Assembly: GCA_902568235.1 (NCBI GenBank)
Contig: CACFPS010000008.1
Coordinates: forward strand, 1 to 49,827
DNA length: 49,827 nt
Direction of reading: 5' to 3'
From: an uncultured Pelagibacteraceae bacterium
GTDB taxonomy: Bacteria > Pseudomonadota > Alphaproteobacteria > Pelagibacterales > Pelagibacteraceae
Below, piece after piece: positions 14,365 through 24,373 of this stretch (the stretch's first letter is position 1; the number at the start of each line of letters is the position of its first letter). A model generated the notes under the pieces. That model saw nothing but the letters and a program-made list of their open reading frames with translations. It did no database searches and had not been told where the DNA came from. The position numbers and the translations under genes were made by a program.

Positions 14365-15124
14365 TTTCAAAAAAAAGTTTATTAAAATTGTTTGATGTAA
14401 TTAAGTCCATTTTATTTTTATCAATATTTTTAATTTTAGCTAAATGTTTTAGCGTATATTGAACAAAACTTGGTTCATTTTTTTTACCTCTCATTGGAGT
14501 TGGAGCTAAAAAAGGACTATCTGTTTCTATTAAAATATTTTCATTAGGTATAGACTTAAAAGTTAACTCCAAGTCCTTGCTATTTTTAAATGTAATAATT
14601 CCACTAGCTGAAAAAAAACTATTTAACTTTAATAGTTTTTCAGCAAATTTTTTACTGCCAGTGAAGCAGTGCATTAAAATTTTTGGATTATATTTTGAAT
14701 ACTCTCTTAATATTTTCAAAGTATCATCTTCAGCATTTCTAGAATGAACAATAATGGGACAATTACATTTTATTGAAGCTTCTATATGATTTTTAAAACT
14801 TTCAATTTGTTTGTTTTTATTGCTATTTTTATAATAATAATCTAGACCAGTCTCGCCTACTCCAATAATTTTTTTATTATTATTAAATTCATCAATAATA
14901 AAATTAATATTCATACTATCATTTTCTGTTTCATGAGGATGTATACCTATAGAACCAAATATTATTGGATCTAACTCGACTATTTTTTTTACACTTTTAT
15001 AGCTATCATTTGTAGTTGAAATAGTTAAAATTTTTTCAACACCTATTTTTTTTGAATTATCTAAAACTTTATTTAAGTTTTTAAATAATGGTTCATGATC
15101 TAAATGGCAATGCGAGTCGATCAT
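14354..15124 (-). CDS. tatD: TatD-family metal-dependent deoxyribonuclease
   Basis: Amidohydrolase-fold 3'-5' exonuclease, linked to DNA repair; despite its name it is not part of the Tat translocon. Metal and catalytic motifs are intact: DSHCHLDHEP (3-12), GIHPHE, GVGETGLDYY, IVHSRNAEDD, MHCFTGS and ETDSPFLAP. Length is 256 residues, as usual. It overlaps metG by 4 bases and the metallo-hydrolase by 11, so it belongs to the leftward metG run. Confidence 0.95.
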   Translation of the reverse strand: MIDSHCHLDHEPLFKNLNKVLDNSKKIGVEKILTISTTNDSYKSVKKIVELDPIIFGSIGIHPHETENDSMNINFIIDEFNNNKKIIGVGETGLDYYYKNSNKNKQIESFKNHIEASIKCNCPIIVHSRNAEDDTLKILREYSKYNPKILMHCFTGSKKFAEKLLKLNSFFSASGIITFKNSKDLELTFKSIPNENILIETDSPFLAPTPMRGKKNEPSFVQYTLKHLAKIKNIDKNKMDLITSNNFNKLFFENDS

Positions 15125-16647
15125 TTATCAATTTTTTTAAACAAAATATCTAACTTACTAATTTTAAGTTTTTCTTTTAAAAAATCATCATTTTCCAAGG
15201 ATGATAAATCAATATAATCTTCTTTAATATTGAAAGTATTTAAAACTTTAATACAAGTTTGAGGCATTACAGGATATAAAATGATTGAAATTTTTCTAAT
15301 TAATTCAATTGCAGTATAAACAATTGTATATAATCTTAATTTATCATTTTTTTTTTTCCAAGGCTCTTGATCATTAAAATATTTGTTTGACGCAAAAAGT
15401 CGATCAACAATAAAACTCATATATTGGTTAATGTCTTGATTATCAATAAAAGATCTAATTTTACTTAAGTCTTTCAAAGAATTTAAGATTACCAAATCAT
15501 CATTATTGAAATCATGTTTTGGTATAATAGATGAACAGTTTTTTTCTGCAAATGACAAGACTCTCTGACACAAGTTACCAAAATTATTCGCTAAATCACT
15601 ATTAATGCAATTTTCTAATTTTTCTTCAGAAATATTTCCATCGTTACCAAAAGATACTTCTTTTAAAAGATAGTATCTTAGAGAGTCTAACCCATAATTA
15701 TTAATAATTTCTAAGGGATCTAAAATATTACCTTTAGATTTAGACATCTTCATATCACCAGAAAGTATCCATCCATGACCATAAACTCTTTTGGGTGGCT
15801 CTATATTTGCTGCTAATAAAAATGCAGGCCAATATATTGCATGAAATCTTAATATATCTTTGCCTATTATATGCAAGTCGGCAGGCCAAAAGTTTTTAAA
15901 CAAATTATTATTTTCATCAGGATATTTTAATGAACTCAAATAATTAGTTAAGGCATCTAGCCATACATAAACTACATGATTTTCATCACTTGGTACTTTA
16001 ATGCCCCACGAGAATGTTTTTCTACTGACAGATAAATCTTTTAAGCCGCCTTTAACAAAACTAATAACTTCATTTCTTCTACTTTCTGGAAGAATAAAAT
16101 TTTTATTTTTATCGTAAAATTCTAATAATGGTTTTTGCCATTCAGATAATTTAAAAAAAAAAGATTCTTCTTCAACCCATTCAACTATCGATCCAGAAGA
16201 TTTAGCAATTTTTAATTCATCTTTTTCCTCAACCTCATCTTCATTATAAAAAGCTTCATCTGATACTGAGTACCATCCTGAATATTTAGAAAGATAAATT
16301 TGTTTATTTTTTTCTAAAATATTCCAAAGATTTTGCACAGATTTTTTGTGTCTATCTTCAGTAGTCCTTATAAAATCTGTATTAGAAAGGTTTAATGATT
16401 TAGATAAATTTTCAAAAGTCTTGCTTATTTCATCGCAAAAGGATTTTGGATCTTTATTTTGTTTTTCAGCAGCTCTTTGAATTTTTAGACCATGTTCATC
16501 AGTTCCTGTCAAAAAATAAACTTTGTAACCATCAATTTTTTTAAAACGAGCAAAAAAATCAGCTATTATACTTGAATAAGCATGACCCATATGAGGTCTT
16601 GCTGACGGATAATAGATAGGTGTTGTGATGTAGTAATTTTTATTCAT
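15121..16647 (-). CDS. metG: Methionyl-tRNA synthetase, short zinc-knuckle-free form
   Basis: Charges tRNA-Met. Class I signatures are H19-M-G-H22 (HIGH) and KMSKS at 300-304. FLTGTDEHGLKIQ follows the first motif. The connective-peptide region reads KYSGWYSVSDEAFYNEDEVEE without the four-Cys knuckle of the E. coli type. This is the usual zinc-free form of alphaproteobacteria and mitochondria. The length of 508 and the absence of a C-terminal tRNA-binding EMAP-like domain agree with that form. It overlaps holB by 8 bases and tatD by 4. Confidence 0.97.
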   Translation of the reverse strand: MNKNYYITTPIYYPSARPHMGHAYSSIIADFFARFKKIDGYKVYFLTGTDEHGLKIQRAAEKQNKDPKSFCDEISKTFENLSKSLNLSNTDFIRTTEDRHKKSVQNLWNILEKNKQIYLSKYSGWYSVSDEAFYNEDEVEEKDELKIAKSSGSIVEWVEEESFFFKLSEWQKPLLEFYDKNKNFILPESRRNEVISFVKGGLKDLSVSRKTFSWGIKVPSDENHVVYVWLDALTNYLSSLKYPDENNNLFKNFWPADLHIIGKDILRFHAIYWPAFLLAANIEPPKRVYGHGWILSGDMKMSKSKGNILDPLEIINNYGLDSLRYYLLKEVSFGNDGNISEEKLENCINSDLANNFGNLCQRVLSFAEKNCSSIIPKHDFNNDDLVILNSLKDLSKIRSFIDNQDINQYMSFIVDRLFASNKYFNDQEPWKKKNDKLRLYTIVYTAIELIRKISIILYPVMPQTCIKVLNTFNIKEDYIDLSSLENDDFLKEKLKISKLDILFKKIDK

Positions 16648-17506
16648 TTAATAACTTTTCTTCAAATTCTAAAAAAAATGTTTCCAAGTCAAGATTGTAC
16701 TTTTTTATATCGGCAAATTTTTTATAGAAATAATCTTTGATATTATAAGTTATATTACCAGTTGAATAAATATTTTTATAAAAAAATAATTCAATAAAAT
16801 AATTTAAATTTACCGAAATAAAAGAATTTTTTAAATAATGTTTATTATTAATGAAATTAAAAAAAAATTTATTGATCGTAATATTTTCAATATCAATATT
16901 GTTTTCATTCATATAATTAATTAAGGAAATTAAAAACGAAGGTGAATTATAATAACAAAAAAAATCTTTAGATAATTTATCATACATATTTTCATTAAAA
17001 TAATTATTTACAATATCTTTAATTTCATTTGCATTTAATAGCGCCTTATACTCGATACATCTAGAATTAATAGTTTCTAAAATTTTATACTCTGAGTTAT
17101 TAATTAAAAAAAACATAACATTATTGTTTGGCTCCTCTAAAGATTTAAGTAGAGCATTAGATGAGTTGGTATTTAAAAATTCTAAATCATCAATAACAAC
17201 TGATCTTATTTTGTTATTAAAAGATGAGTTATTTTGAAATTTTATCATTTCTCTAATTTGTGAAATGTCTATAAATTTTTTATCTAAATATTTATGTATG
17301 TAAAAAATATTTGGATGTGACATTTTTTCAATTAAATCTTCAGAATTGTTAATATCTTTATAAATAATTTTTAACAATTTTTTTACTAAGTGAAATTTTC
17401 CAATACCTTTTTTTCCATTAATTATAATTTTATTGGGCAAATTATTAAATTCATAAAGATTTTTAAGATGATTAAAAATTTTTTCATGTCCAATTAATTG
17501 ATTCAT
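16640..17506 (-). CDS. holB: DNA polymerase III delta' subunit
   Basis: Clamp-loader subunit. The N terminus has LIGHEKIF and a degenerate P-loop GKKGIGKFHL, where the residue after Lys is Phe rather than Ser/Thr, consistent with delta' not binding ATP. HPNIFYI, ISQIREMIKF and NALLKSLEEPNNNVMFFLI match the clamp-loader fold. The SRC remnant of the SRC/arginine-finger motif is NSRCIEY. No four-Cys zinc module is present, as in other alphaproteobacteria I recall. The tail is poorly conserved. The gene sits between tmk and metG, the standard order. Confidence 0.88.
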   Translation of the reverse strand: MNQLIGHEKIFNHLKNLYEFNNLPNKIIINGKKGIGKFHLVKKLLKIIYKDINNSEDLIEKMSHPNIFYIHKYLDKKFIDISQIREMIKFQNNSSFNNKIRSVVIDDLEFLNTNSSNALLKSLEEPNNNVMFFLINNSEYKILETINSRCIEYKALLNANEIKDIVNNYFNENMYDKLSKDFFCYYNSPSFLISLINYMNENNIDIENITINKFFFNFINNKHYLKNSFISVNLNYFIELFFYKNIYSTGNITYNIKDYFYKKFADIKKYNLDLETFFLEFEEKLLNE

Positions 17507-18121
17507 TTATATAACTTTTTTTAAAGAATTTATTATTTTATTAGTAATGTCATTAATATTGTATTTGCTTGAGTCTAAGATGATATATTTTTTTTTATTT
17601 TTTGATAATTTTAGATATCCTTTTTGAACTTTGTCATAAAAATTATATGTGAAATTATCATATTTATTTCTATTTTTTCTAGAACATAATCTTTTTTTCA
17701 TATCATTATTTTTAACCACACTAAGAAAAGTTAAATTTGGTTTAAACTCACCAACAATATATTTGTTAATTTCAGATATTAATTTAAATTCCAAACCCAT
17801 TCCGAAATGTTGATAAGCAAATGTTGAATCTGAAAATCTGTCGATAAGTATGATCTTTTTTTTATAATTTTTTTTTATTATTTTATCCATATTTTCAGAT
17901 CTTGAAGCAAGCATCAGCAATAAATCAGTTTTAATATTAAGTTTTGAATTTTTATTAAGTATTATATTTCTTATTTTTTCTGAAAATTTACTGCCACCAG
18001 GTTCTCTAATTTTTACAAAGCTTCTTTTGATACTTTTTAAATAATTTGATGCAATTCTTATATTGGTAGATTTACCTGAAGCCTCTACACCTTCAAATAT
18101 AATTACTGGTTTTTTATACAT
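17507..18121 (-). CDS. tmk: Thymidylate kinase
   Basis: Phosphorylates dTMP to dTDP for DNA synthesis. P-loop FEGVEASGKSTN at 9-20, the dTMP-contacting REPGGSKFSEKIR, and DRFSDSTFAYQ are all present. The length of 204 is normal. It directly abuts holB (17506/17507) and overlaps dacA by 8 bases. Confidence 0.95.
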   Translation of the reverse strand: MYKKPVIIFEGVEASGKSTNIRIASNYLKSIKRSFVKIREPGGSKFSEKIRNIILNKNSKLNIKTDLLLMLASRSENMDKIIKKNYKKKIILIDRFSDSTFAYQHFGMGLEFKLISEINKYIVGEFKPNLTFLSVVKNNDMKKRLCSRKNRNKYDNFTYNFYDKVQKGYLKLSKNKKKYIILDSSKYNINDITNKIINSLKKVI

Positions 18122-19262
18122 CGCCCCATATTAAAAAATTAATTGAGCTGATGATTCTAGATATAAAATTTTGTTTTTTTACTGCCTCAAATGCATAGAG
18201 GCCATGATCCCCAATAATTTCATCTTTATAATATATCTTTAGATTGCCTAACTTATCATTTTTTTTAATTGGTGCCTGTATAGGGCCTTCATAAACCAAT
18301 TTAACTTTCATATACTTTTTTTTAGCTTTAGGGATAGTTTTGTAAATGTCTTCGTTTGTGTATACATTAACAAATTTTTTTTTACCATGCCAAACTTCTA
18401 ATTTAGCAAATACATTTTTTTTCTCTGAAATTTGATAAGTATCAAAAGTAGTGATTCCCCAAGTAAGCAATTTTGCAGATTCTTTTGATCTAGAATTTTT
18501 TGTAAGAAAACCACTTCCCACGCCTATTAATCTTCTTTCTCCTCTTTTTATTGAAGCTGCTAAAGAAAATTTTGAAGCTGCCAAATAACCTGTTTTTATA
18601 CCGTCGACTCCCATATTTTTATATAATAAGGGATTCCTATTTCCCTGTTTTATTGGATCGCCACCCGTTCTATCCCAAGTAAATTCCTTAATTTTAAAAT
18701 AATCATAAAATTGAGGATGATGACTGATTAAGTAATTTGACATAATCATGATGTCTCTAACTGTTGAATAATTATCAGGATCAGGTATTCCAGAAGAATT
18801 GGAGAAATTTGTATTTTCCATCCCAATTTCTTTTGCTTTCTCAGTCATCATGATAGCAAATTCATCTTCTGTTCCGGCTATGCCTTCAGCTAAAGCAACA
18901 CAAGCATCATTTCCTGAAGCAACAATTATTCCCAGTAAAAGGTCTTTAACTGAAACCTCATCTCCAATCATAATAAACATAGAAGAATATCCTGAGCTTG
19001 AATGTCTCCAAGCATTTTCTGATACTATAAATTTGTCATCTAAACTTAATTCATTTTTTTTTAATAATTCAAAAGCTATAATTGAAGTCATTATTTTTGT
19101 TATTGAAGCAGGATAAATTTGTAAATCTGCATTTTTTTCAAAAAGGATTTTTTTTGATAAATAATCTTGTAAAATTACAGTTTCGGCATTTATATCAAAA
19201 TTTGCAACAGCTTTATTGGATATAAATACAAGAAATAAAGATAATATTATTTTTTTCATCAT
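18114..19262 (-). CDS. dacA: D-alanyl-D-alanine carboxypeptidase (PBP5/6 family)
   Basis: Periplasmic enzyme trimming the terminal D-Ala from peptidoglycan stem peptides. A signal peptide covers residues 1-20. The penicillin-binding triad is complete: Ser53-x-x-Lys56 (SITK), Ser117-Gly-Asn119 and Lys223-Thr-Gly225. The C-terminal beta domain and a closing hydrophobic/amphipathic tail (FISRIISSINFLIWGDV) follow, the latter as a membrane anchor. Neighbours upstream are a SPOR-domain lipoprotein and a lytic transglycosylase, so this is a wall-remodelling set. Confidence 0.95.
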   Translation of the reverse strand: MMKKIILSLFLVFISNKAVANFDINAETVILQDYLSKKILFEKNADLQIYPASITKIMTSIIAFELLKKNELSLDDKFIVSENAWRHSSSGYSSMFIMIGDEVSVKDLLLGIIVASGNDACVALAEGIAGTEDEFAIMMTEKAKEIGMENTNFSNSSGIPDPDNYSTVRDIMIMSNYLISHHPQFYDYFKIKEFTWDRTGGDPIKQGNRNPLLYKNMGVDGIKTGYLAASKFSLAASIKRGERRLIGVGSGFLTKNSRSKESAKLLTWGITTFDTYQISEKKNVFAKLEVWHGKKKFVNVYTNEDIYKTIPKAKKKYMKVKLVYEGPIQAPIKKNDKLGNLKIYYKDEIIGDHGLYAFEAVKKQNFISRIISSINFLIWGDV

Positions 19263-19264
19263 TG

Positions 19265-20014
19265 TTATAATTTTATTATTTCAATATTTTCAAAATTAAG
19301 TTTGTTTATATCATTAAATTCTTTTTTTATAGAGTCCAAATCTTCAAATGGTCCTTTATAAACTCTAAAAGAATTTTCTGTTAATTTTTTAATATAAACA
19401 TTTTTAAAATTAAATTCTTTTGTCAATCTTTTTTTTAGCATTATTGCCGAATCTTCAAAAAATAAATCTGCAATTTTTATAATATATTTAAAGTTATTAA
19501 TTTTATTTTCTTCTTCTTTTTTAGGTTTATCATTATTGATACTTATATTTTTTATTATAATTCCACTGACCGGAGCTTTATCTGCAACTGTTCTTTCCTC
19601 ATCGTATGTTTTAGCTTTATTTGCGATAAAGCTATTATTTGAATTTAAAGTTTGAATTTTAATATAAGGTTCATTTGGATCTATTGCCAAATCTTTTGCT
19701 ATTCTTTGGGATATTACAGAATTGTAGAAAATCGGAAATTCAGCTTTTTTTCCCACTTGCGCAAATAAATATTTATTATTTAATAAATTTGTTATTTTAA
19801 CTTGAGTATCGATATTAAGATTATGATTAAAAACTACTAATGATCTTTCGTTTATTTTTTTTGATATTATTTTTTTTTTATAAAGATCTTTCGAATAAAT
19901 TAAAGCAAAACCTTTATTTGAATAATTTTTTAAATTTTTATATTCAATATTAGAAACTCTAGTTTCACAGGAATGAAGAAACAAAAAAAAAATAATTAAG
20001 ATTTTATAATTCAT
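19265..20014 (-). CDS. Lipoprotein with RlpA-like region and SPOR domain
   Basis: Residues 1-15 form a lipoprotein signal ending LFLHSC, with Cys16 as the lipid site. The middle (about 55-125) resembles a degenerate RlpA double-psi barrel (VKITNLLNNKYLFAQV, RIAKDLAID). The C-terminal 75 residues (FKYIIKIADLFFEDSAIMLK... FRVYKGPFEDLDSIKKEF) fit a SPOR domain, which binds denuded glycan strands at the septum. RlpA in some species is itself a lytic transglycosylase, but the catalytic residues are not recognisable here. It lies between mltB-like and dacA genes. Confidence 0.75.
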   Translation of the reverse strand: MNYKILIIFFLFLHSCETRVSNIEYKNLKNYSNKGFALIYSKDLYKKKIISKKINERSLVVFNHNLNIDTQVKITNLLNNKYLFAQVGKKAEFPIFYNSVISQRIAKDLAIDPNEPYIKIQTLNSNNSFIANKAKTYDEERTVADKAPVSGIIIKNISINNDKPKKEEENKINNFKYIIKIADLFFEDSAIMLKKRLTKEFNFKNVYIKKLTENSFRVYKGPFEDLDSIKKEFNDINKLNFENIEIIKL

Positions 20015-21002
20015 TCAAAAAATGGTTCCTTAAAGTACATACAGCAAGAGCAAATCTTAAAGACCTATTCCATTTTAATATTAACTTATAATTATCAAAA
20101 ACTATATAGGCTGGCGAAAATTTATTTGCGTTTTCAACTATATCAATATCAGGTGTAACTATAGCAGATTCAAGATCATTAAATCTATTTAAAAATTCAC
20201 TGTCTTTGATAAATTTTTTAAAATATATAACTTTTTTAGTATTTTTTAATTTTTTCGCAGATGTATTTAAATATTTCTCAGGTATATCAGGTTTTAAATT
20301 TATTTTATAAAAACAAGGTATTTCATTTTTCCAACCTAAGTTATTTAAATAATTTGCTGCAGAAGCAAAAGAGTCCTCTGTATTTTTTAAATCAATAAAT
20401 CCATCATTATTGTAATCTATTGCATAATTTTTAATAGTTGAGGGCATAAATTGAAAATTACCAAATGCACCTGCCCATGAACCATATAAAGTCTTTGGAT
20501 CAATAATTTTTTTGTCAACAAGTTTTAATAAAATAATCAATTCTTCAGTAAAAAAATCACTTCTTCTTTTATCAAAACTTAGTGTTGCTAAAGATGAAAT
20601 AATATCCATTTTACCCAAATATGTTCCAAAATTTGTTTCAATTCCCATTAAGGACAATAGTAATTTTTCATCAACATTAAATTTTTTTGAAATGTCATTT
20701 ATAATTTTATTATTTTTTTTATATAGCATTATTCCAGAATTCAATTTTTTTTTTGAAGTTCTTTTTGAAATATATGTTTTTGTATCTTCGTAAAATTCAG
20801 GTTGATATCTGTCATACTTAATTACATTTGGTAAGAATTTACTGTTATTTATTAAATTATTTGCAGTGCTAGAACTTATGCCTTTCTTTTTTGCATAAAT
20901 TATAAAATTTTTTTTCCATACATCAAAATCATCACTTGAGTAAACATGTGTAGATTTGATTAAGAAAATAAAAAATAAAATAAATAAATTAATTTTTTTC
21001 AT
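20004..21002 (-). CDS. Lytic murein transglycosylase (MltB family)
   Basis: Cleaves peptidoglycan glycan strands to anhydro-muropeptides. A signal peptide covers about residues 1-22. The SLT-type core is visible: LLSLMGIETNFGTYLG with the catalytic Glu, DIISSLATLSFDKRR, GSWAGAFGNFQFMPSTI and DYNNDGFIDLKNTEDSFASAANYL. Length of 332 matches the MltB/RlpA-partner type. It overlaps the SPOR gene by 11 bases and the rarD stop by 14 bases. Confidence 0.92.
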   Translation of the reverse strand: MKKINLFILFFIFLIKSTHVYSSDDFDVWKKNFIIYAKKKGISSSTANNLINNSKFLPNVIKYDRYQPEFYEDTKTYISKRTSKKKLNSGIMLYKKNNKIINDISKKFNVDEKLLLSLMGIETNFGTYLGKMDIISSLATLSFDKRRSDFFTEELIILLKLVDKKIIDPKTLYGSWAGAFGNFQFMPSTIKNYAIDYNNDGFIDLKNTEDSFASAANYLNNLGWKNEIPCFYKINLKPDIPEKYLNTSAKKLKNTKKVIYFKKFIKDSEFLNRFNDLESAIVTPDIDIVENANKFSPAYIVFDNYKLILKWNRSLRFALAVCTLRNHFLNEL

Positions 21003-21870
21003 ATAAATCTTTTAAGTAAATAAATACAGCAATCCAAATTAAAAAGAAACTTAGCAACTTCTCAAAATATATAGGCTCATTGTATAAGAAATACCCTAAT
21101 AAAAATTGAAAAGTTGGAGTTATATAAAAAATCATACCAGTTGGTCCTAAACCACAAAGTTCAACTCCCCTTACATACAAAAATAAAGGAATCACAGTCA
21201 TCGGGCCAGCTAACATTAAAATTATCATCAAAGATGGATTTGATAAATCAAAGTCGTTAAAATTATTTTTAGTAATAATATAAAATGCTAAACACACAAA
21301 TGGTAAAATAAATAGACTTTCAATTAGTAAACCAATATCAGTATCAACATTAATTTTTTTTCTAACTAAATTATAAGTACTCCAACTTAAAGCAACAATT
21401 AAACCAACCCAAGGTATTGATTTAAAATCTGTGATAACTAAATAAAAAATTGAAAATATAACAATTGATATAGAAATTATACCCTTATTAGAAATTTTTT
21501 CTTTTAAAAAAAAATAACCTAAAAAAACACTTATAATTGGCATTATAAAATAACCAAAACTTGCATCTATTACTCGATTTGTTGAAATTGCAAATATCCA
21601 TACTGCCCAATTAGTAAAAATCAAAATTCCTGATATCAAAAGTATAAATAATTTTTTTTTATCTTTAATTAATTCAAAAAAAATTTTCCACTTTGAAAAA
21701 ATGAATGTAGTAATTAAAAGTGTTACTGTAGTCCAAACACTTCGGTGAATTACAACTTCGATATGACCAGCAAATGAAATATATTTAAAATATATCACGC
21801 CAAAACAACCCCACCAAAATGAACCTAGTGCAGTTAAAAATATTCCTTTATTGAAACTTTTATTATCCAT
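20989..21870 (-). CDS. rarD: RarD-type EamA-family permease
   Basis: A ten-helix drug/metabolite-transporter-superfamily protein of 293 residues. RarD signatures include LGSFWWGCFGVIYFKY near the N terminus, NWAVWIFAISTNRVIDASFGYFI and the ending GPTGMIFYITPTFQFLLGY. The substrate is unknown; the chloramphenicol link in the name is historical. It is the first gene of the leftward wall/replication run and overlaps the transglycosylase by 14 bases. Confidence 0.9.
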   Translation of the reverse strand: MDNKSFNKGIFLTALGSFWWGCFGVIYFKYISFAGHIEVVIHRSVWTTVTLLITTFIFSKWKIFFELIKDKKKLFILLISGILIFTNWAVWIFAISTNRVIDASFGYFIMPIISVFLGYFFLKEKISNKGIISISIVIFSIFYLVITDFKSIPWVGLIVALSWSTYNLVRKKINVDTDIGLLIESLFILPFVCLAFYIITKNNFNDFDLSNPSLMIILMLAGPMTVIPLFLYVRGVELCGLGPTGMIFYITPTFQFLLGYFLYNEPIYFEKLLSFFLIWIAVFIYLKDLYEKN

Positions 21871-21965
21871 TGAGATTGAAAATAACTATTACATAATTTT
21901 AATATGTTAAATACTTAAAAAAACAGTTGTTTAATTGAAAATTTTACATATAAAAACTAACTTAT

Positions 21966-22055
21966 GGAGAGATGGCTGAGCGGTTGAAAGCACCGGTCTT
22001 GAAAACCGGCAAAGGGGCAACTCTTTCCTGGGTTCGAATCCCAGTCTCTCCGCCA
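21966..22055 (+). tRNA. tRNA-Ser (anticodon TGA)
   Basis: Class II tRNA of 90 bases. Acceptor GGAGAGA/TCTCTCC, anticodon stem ACCGG/CCGGC-side with loop CTTGAAA, a long variable arm (AAAGGGGCAACTCTTTCC), T arm TGGG-TTCGAAT-CCCA, discriminator G and encoded CCA. It ends one base before the convergent sdhE stop. Confidence 0.97.
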
Positions 22056-22056
22056 T

Positions 22057-22302
22057 TTATTTAAAATTTTTTAGGCATTTTAAAATATTATTGTTATTAA
22101 ATCTCTTTTCGCCGTTAATAATTTTTTTAATATCTTCGTCATTCATGTTAACAAATAAATCTAGATCATTAAGATCTTCAATAGATAGTTTCTCTACTAT
22201 TGATTTAACAAATTTTACCATAAAAATATCCATTTCCTTTGTTCCTCTATATTGAGATCTATAAATTATCTTATTAATTATGTTTTGTTTATTTGAATTC
22301 AT
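22057..22302 (-). CDS. sdhE: Succinate dehydrogenase assembly factor SdhE
   Basis: Promotes covalent FAD attachment to the succinate dehydrogenase flavoprotein. The 81 residues carry the family motif YRSQYRGTKEMDIFM (15-29), with the R-G-x-x-E-M-D core, followed by a helical segment DLNDLDLFVNMNDEDI. It is divergent from recG with only 28 bases between start codons, an order common in alphaproteobacteria. Confidence 0.9.
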   Translation of the reverse strand: MNSNKQNIINKIIYRSQYRGTKEMDIFMVKFVKSIVEKLSIEDLNDLDLFVNMNDEDIKKIINGEKRFNNNNILKCLKNFK

Positions 22303-22330
22303 TTTTTATAAACATATATATATATATTTA

Positions 22331-24373
22331 ATGAGTAATTTTGAATATTTATTATCATCAATTAATGCAATTAATGGTGTTGGAAAAAAAACTACAAGTT
22401 TATTAAATAAAAAAAAAATATTTACAATATTTGATCTTCTTTGGCATTTACCATTAGCAAAAATTGAAACTTCTGAAGATACAGAAATAGAAAATCTTCA
22501 AGTAGGCAAAATTTATAATATTAAAGTTGTTCCTATAAAATATAACTTTCCAAGAATTAAAAACTTGCCAAATAAAGTTATATGTCAGAAAAATAATGAT
22601 AAATTAGAATGTATTTTTTTTAATAGTTACGAAGGATATATAAGAAAAATATTACCTCTTAACAAAGAAGTTTTAATAAAAGGAAAAGCTGGACATTTTA
22701 GAAATAAATTTCAATTTATAAATCCTACGCTAGTTAATTCTGATAACTCAAAATTTATTAATAAAGATTATAAATATAGTCTAACAGAAGGTTTAACTTT
22801 AAATAAATATAATCAAATAATTAACAATGTGCTTAAAAACCTTCCAGATTTAGATGAATGGTTGCCAGTAGAAATTTCAAAAATTTTTGATAATGTTTCT
22901 TGGAAAGAATCTATTATAAAAATTCACAATAACGATATTAATCTAGTTAGATCCAGCAAGTATTTTAAAAGATTAGCTTTTGATGAAATATTTGCTAACT
23001 TTCTACTATCATCAAAAATCAGAAGTAAAATAAAAAAAATAAAAAAAAAAAATAAAATATTTGATTTAAATTATCAAAATGAAATATTAAAAAATTTAAA
23101 ATTTAAACTTACCGATGATCAAATTTTAGCACTAGATAAAATTAACAATGATATGAAATCGAAGCAAAAAATGTTCAGATTGCTACAAGGTGATGTAGGA
23201 TCTGGAAAAACAATTGTATCTATTATTGCTGCTTTAAATGCCGTAAAAGCAGGATACCAAGTTGCTATAATGGCACCTACTGAGATATTAGCCGCTCAAC
23301 ATTGTAATTATATTGAAGAAAATTTTAAAAATTATTGTAATGTTGATCTTTTAACTAGCAAAACTGAATATAGAAATAGAAAAAAAATTTTAAATAATTT
23401 ATCTAATAATAGAATTAATATATTAGTTGGAACTCATTCATTATTTCAAAATAAATTATCATATAATAATTTAGGTCTTATTATCATTGATGAACAACAT
23501 AAATTTGGAGTTGTTCAAAGAAAAAAACTTTCTGACAAAGGAGGGGATAATTGTGATGTGCTAGTGATGTCAGCTACTCCCATTCCAAGAACTATGATGA
23601 TGACAATATATGGTGACATGGATATTTCTTTAATAAAAACAAAACCTAAAAGTAGAAAAGCAATTAAAACCTACAGTAAAAATGAATCTAAGATTAAAGA
23701 AGTTATTCAATTTATTAATAAAGAAATTTCAAATAAAAATCAAATATTTTGGGTTTGTCCTTTAATAAATGATTCTAAAAAAATAGATCATCAATCTGCA
23801 GTTAAAAAATATCAAACATTAAATAAAATTTTTAAAGAAAAAGTCGATATTATTCATGGGGAAATGAGTAAAAATCAAAAAGATTTAGTTTTAAAAAAGT
23901 TTAGTGAAAAAAAAACTGATATTCTAGTTTCAACTACAGTAATAGAAGTTGGTATAGATTTCCCTAATGCTAACGTTATTGTGATAGAAAATGCAAACAA
24001 ATATGGATTAACACAATTGCATCAATTAAGAGGAAGAGTGGGAAGAGGAGAAAAAGAAGCAACATGTATATTAATTTTTAAATCAAATTTAAGCAAAAAT
24101 GCTCGTAAAAGAATAAAAATACTAAAAAATAATAATGATGGTTTTAAAATTGCTGAAGAAGATTTAAAAATACGAGGTTACGGTGACATATTAGGCTTTA
24201 AGCAAAGTGGTATAAAAAAATATAATTTAGCAGATCCAATGCAGCACAAAGATCTTTTTTATCTCGCAGAAAGTCAAATAAAAAAAATTGAAAACAATAA
24301 CTTTAATTTTGAAAGTTATAATAAATTAATAAAGTTATATGATAAAGTTTCAATAATTAATGAATCTATTTAG
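22331..24373 (+). CDS. recG: ATP-dependent DNA helicase RecG
   Basis: Branch-migration helicase that rescues stalled forks. I chose ATG 22331 (680 residues), because the extra N-terminal residues from 22280 are hydrophobic, overlap sdhE and are not family-like. Seen: the wedge domain N-terminal (INAINGVGKKT, LLWHLPL), Walker A LQGDVGSGKT, IIIDEQHKFGVVQR (DEQH box), VMSATPIPRT, and the C-terminal VIVIENANKYGLTQLHQLRG followed by GRVGRG. A run of 12 As (23041-23052) lies inside the coding region. It overlaps the convergent DUF502 gene by 8 bases. Confidence 0.96.
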   Translation: MSNFEYLLSSINAINGVGKKTTSLLNKKKIFTIFDLLWHLPLAKIETSEDTEIENLQVGKIYNIKVVPIKYNFPRIKNLPNKVICQKNNDKLECIFFNSYEGYIRKILPLNKEVLIKGKAGHFRNKFQFINPTLVNSDNSKFINKDYKYSLTEGLTLNKYNQIINNVLKNLPDLDEWLPVEISKIFDNVSWKESIIKIHNNDINLVRSSKYFKRLAFDEIFANFLLSSKIRSKIKKIKKKNKIFDLNYQNEILKNLKFKLTDDQILALDKINNDMKSKQKMFRLLQGDVGSGKTIVSIIAALNAVKAGYQVAIMAPTEILAAQHCNYIEENFKNYCNVDLLTSKTEYRNRKKILNNLSNNRINILVGTHSLFQNKLSYNNLGLIIIDEQHKFGVVQRKKLSDKGGDNCDVLVMSATPIPRTMMMTIYGDMDISLIKTKPKSRKAIKTYSKNESKIKEVIQFINKEISNKNQIFWVCPLINDSKKIDHQSAVKKYQTLNKIFKEKVDIIHGEMSKNQKDLVLKKFSEKKTDILVSTTVIEVGIDFPNANVIVIENANKYGLTQLHQLRGRVGRGEKEATCILIFKSNLSKNARKRIKILKNNNDGFKIAEEDLKIRGYGDILGFKQSGIKKYNLADPMQHKDLFYLAESQIKKIENNNFNFESYNKLIKLYDKVSIINESI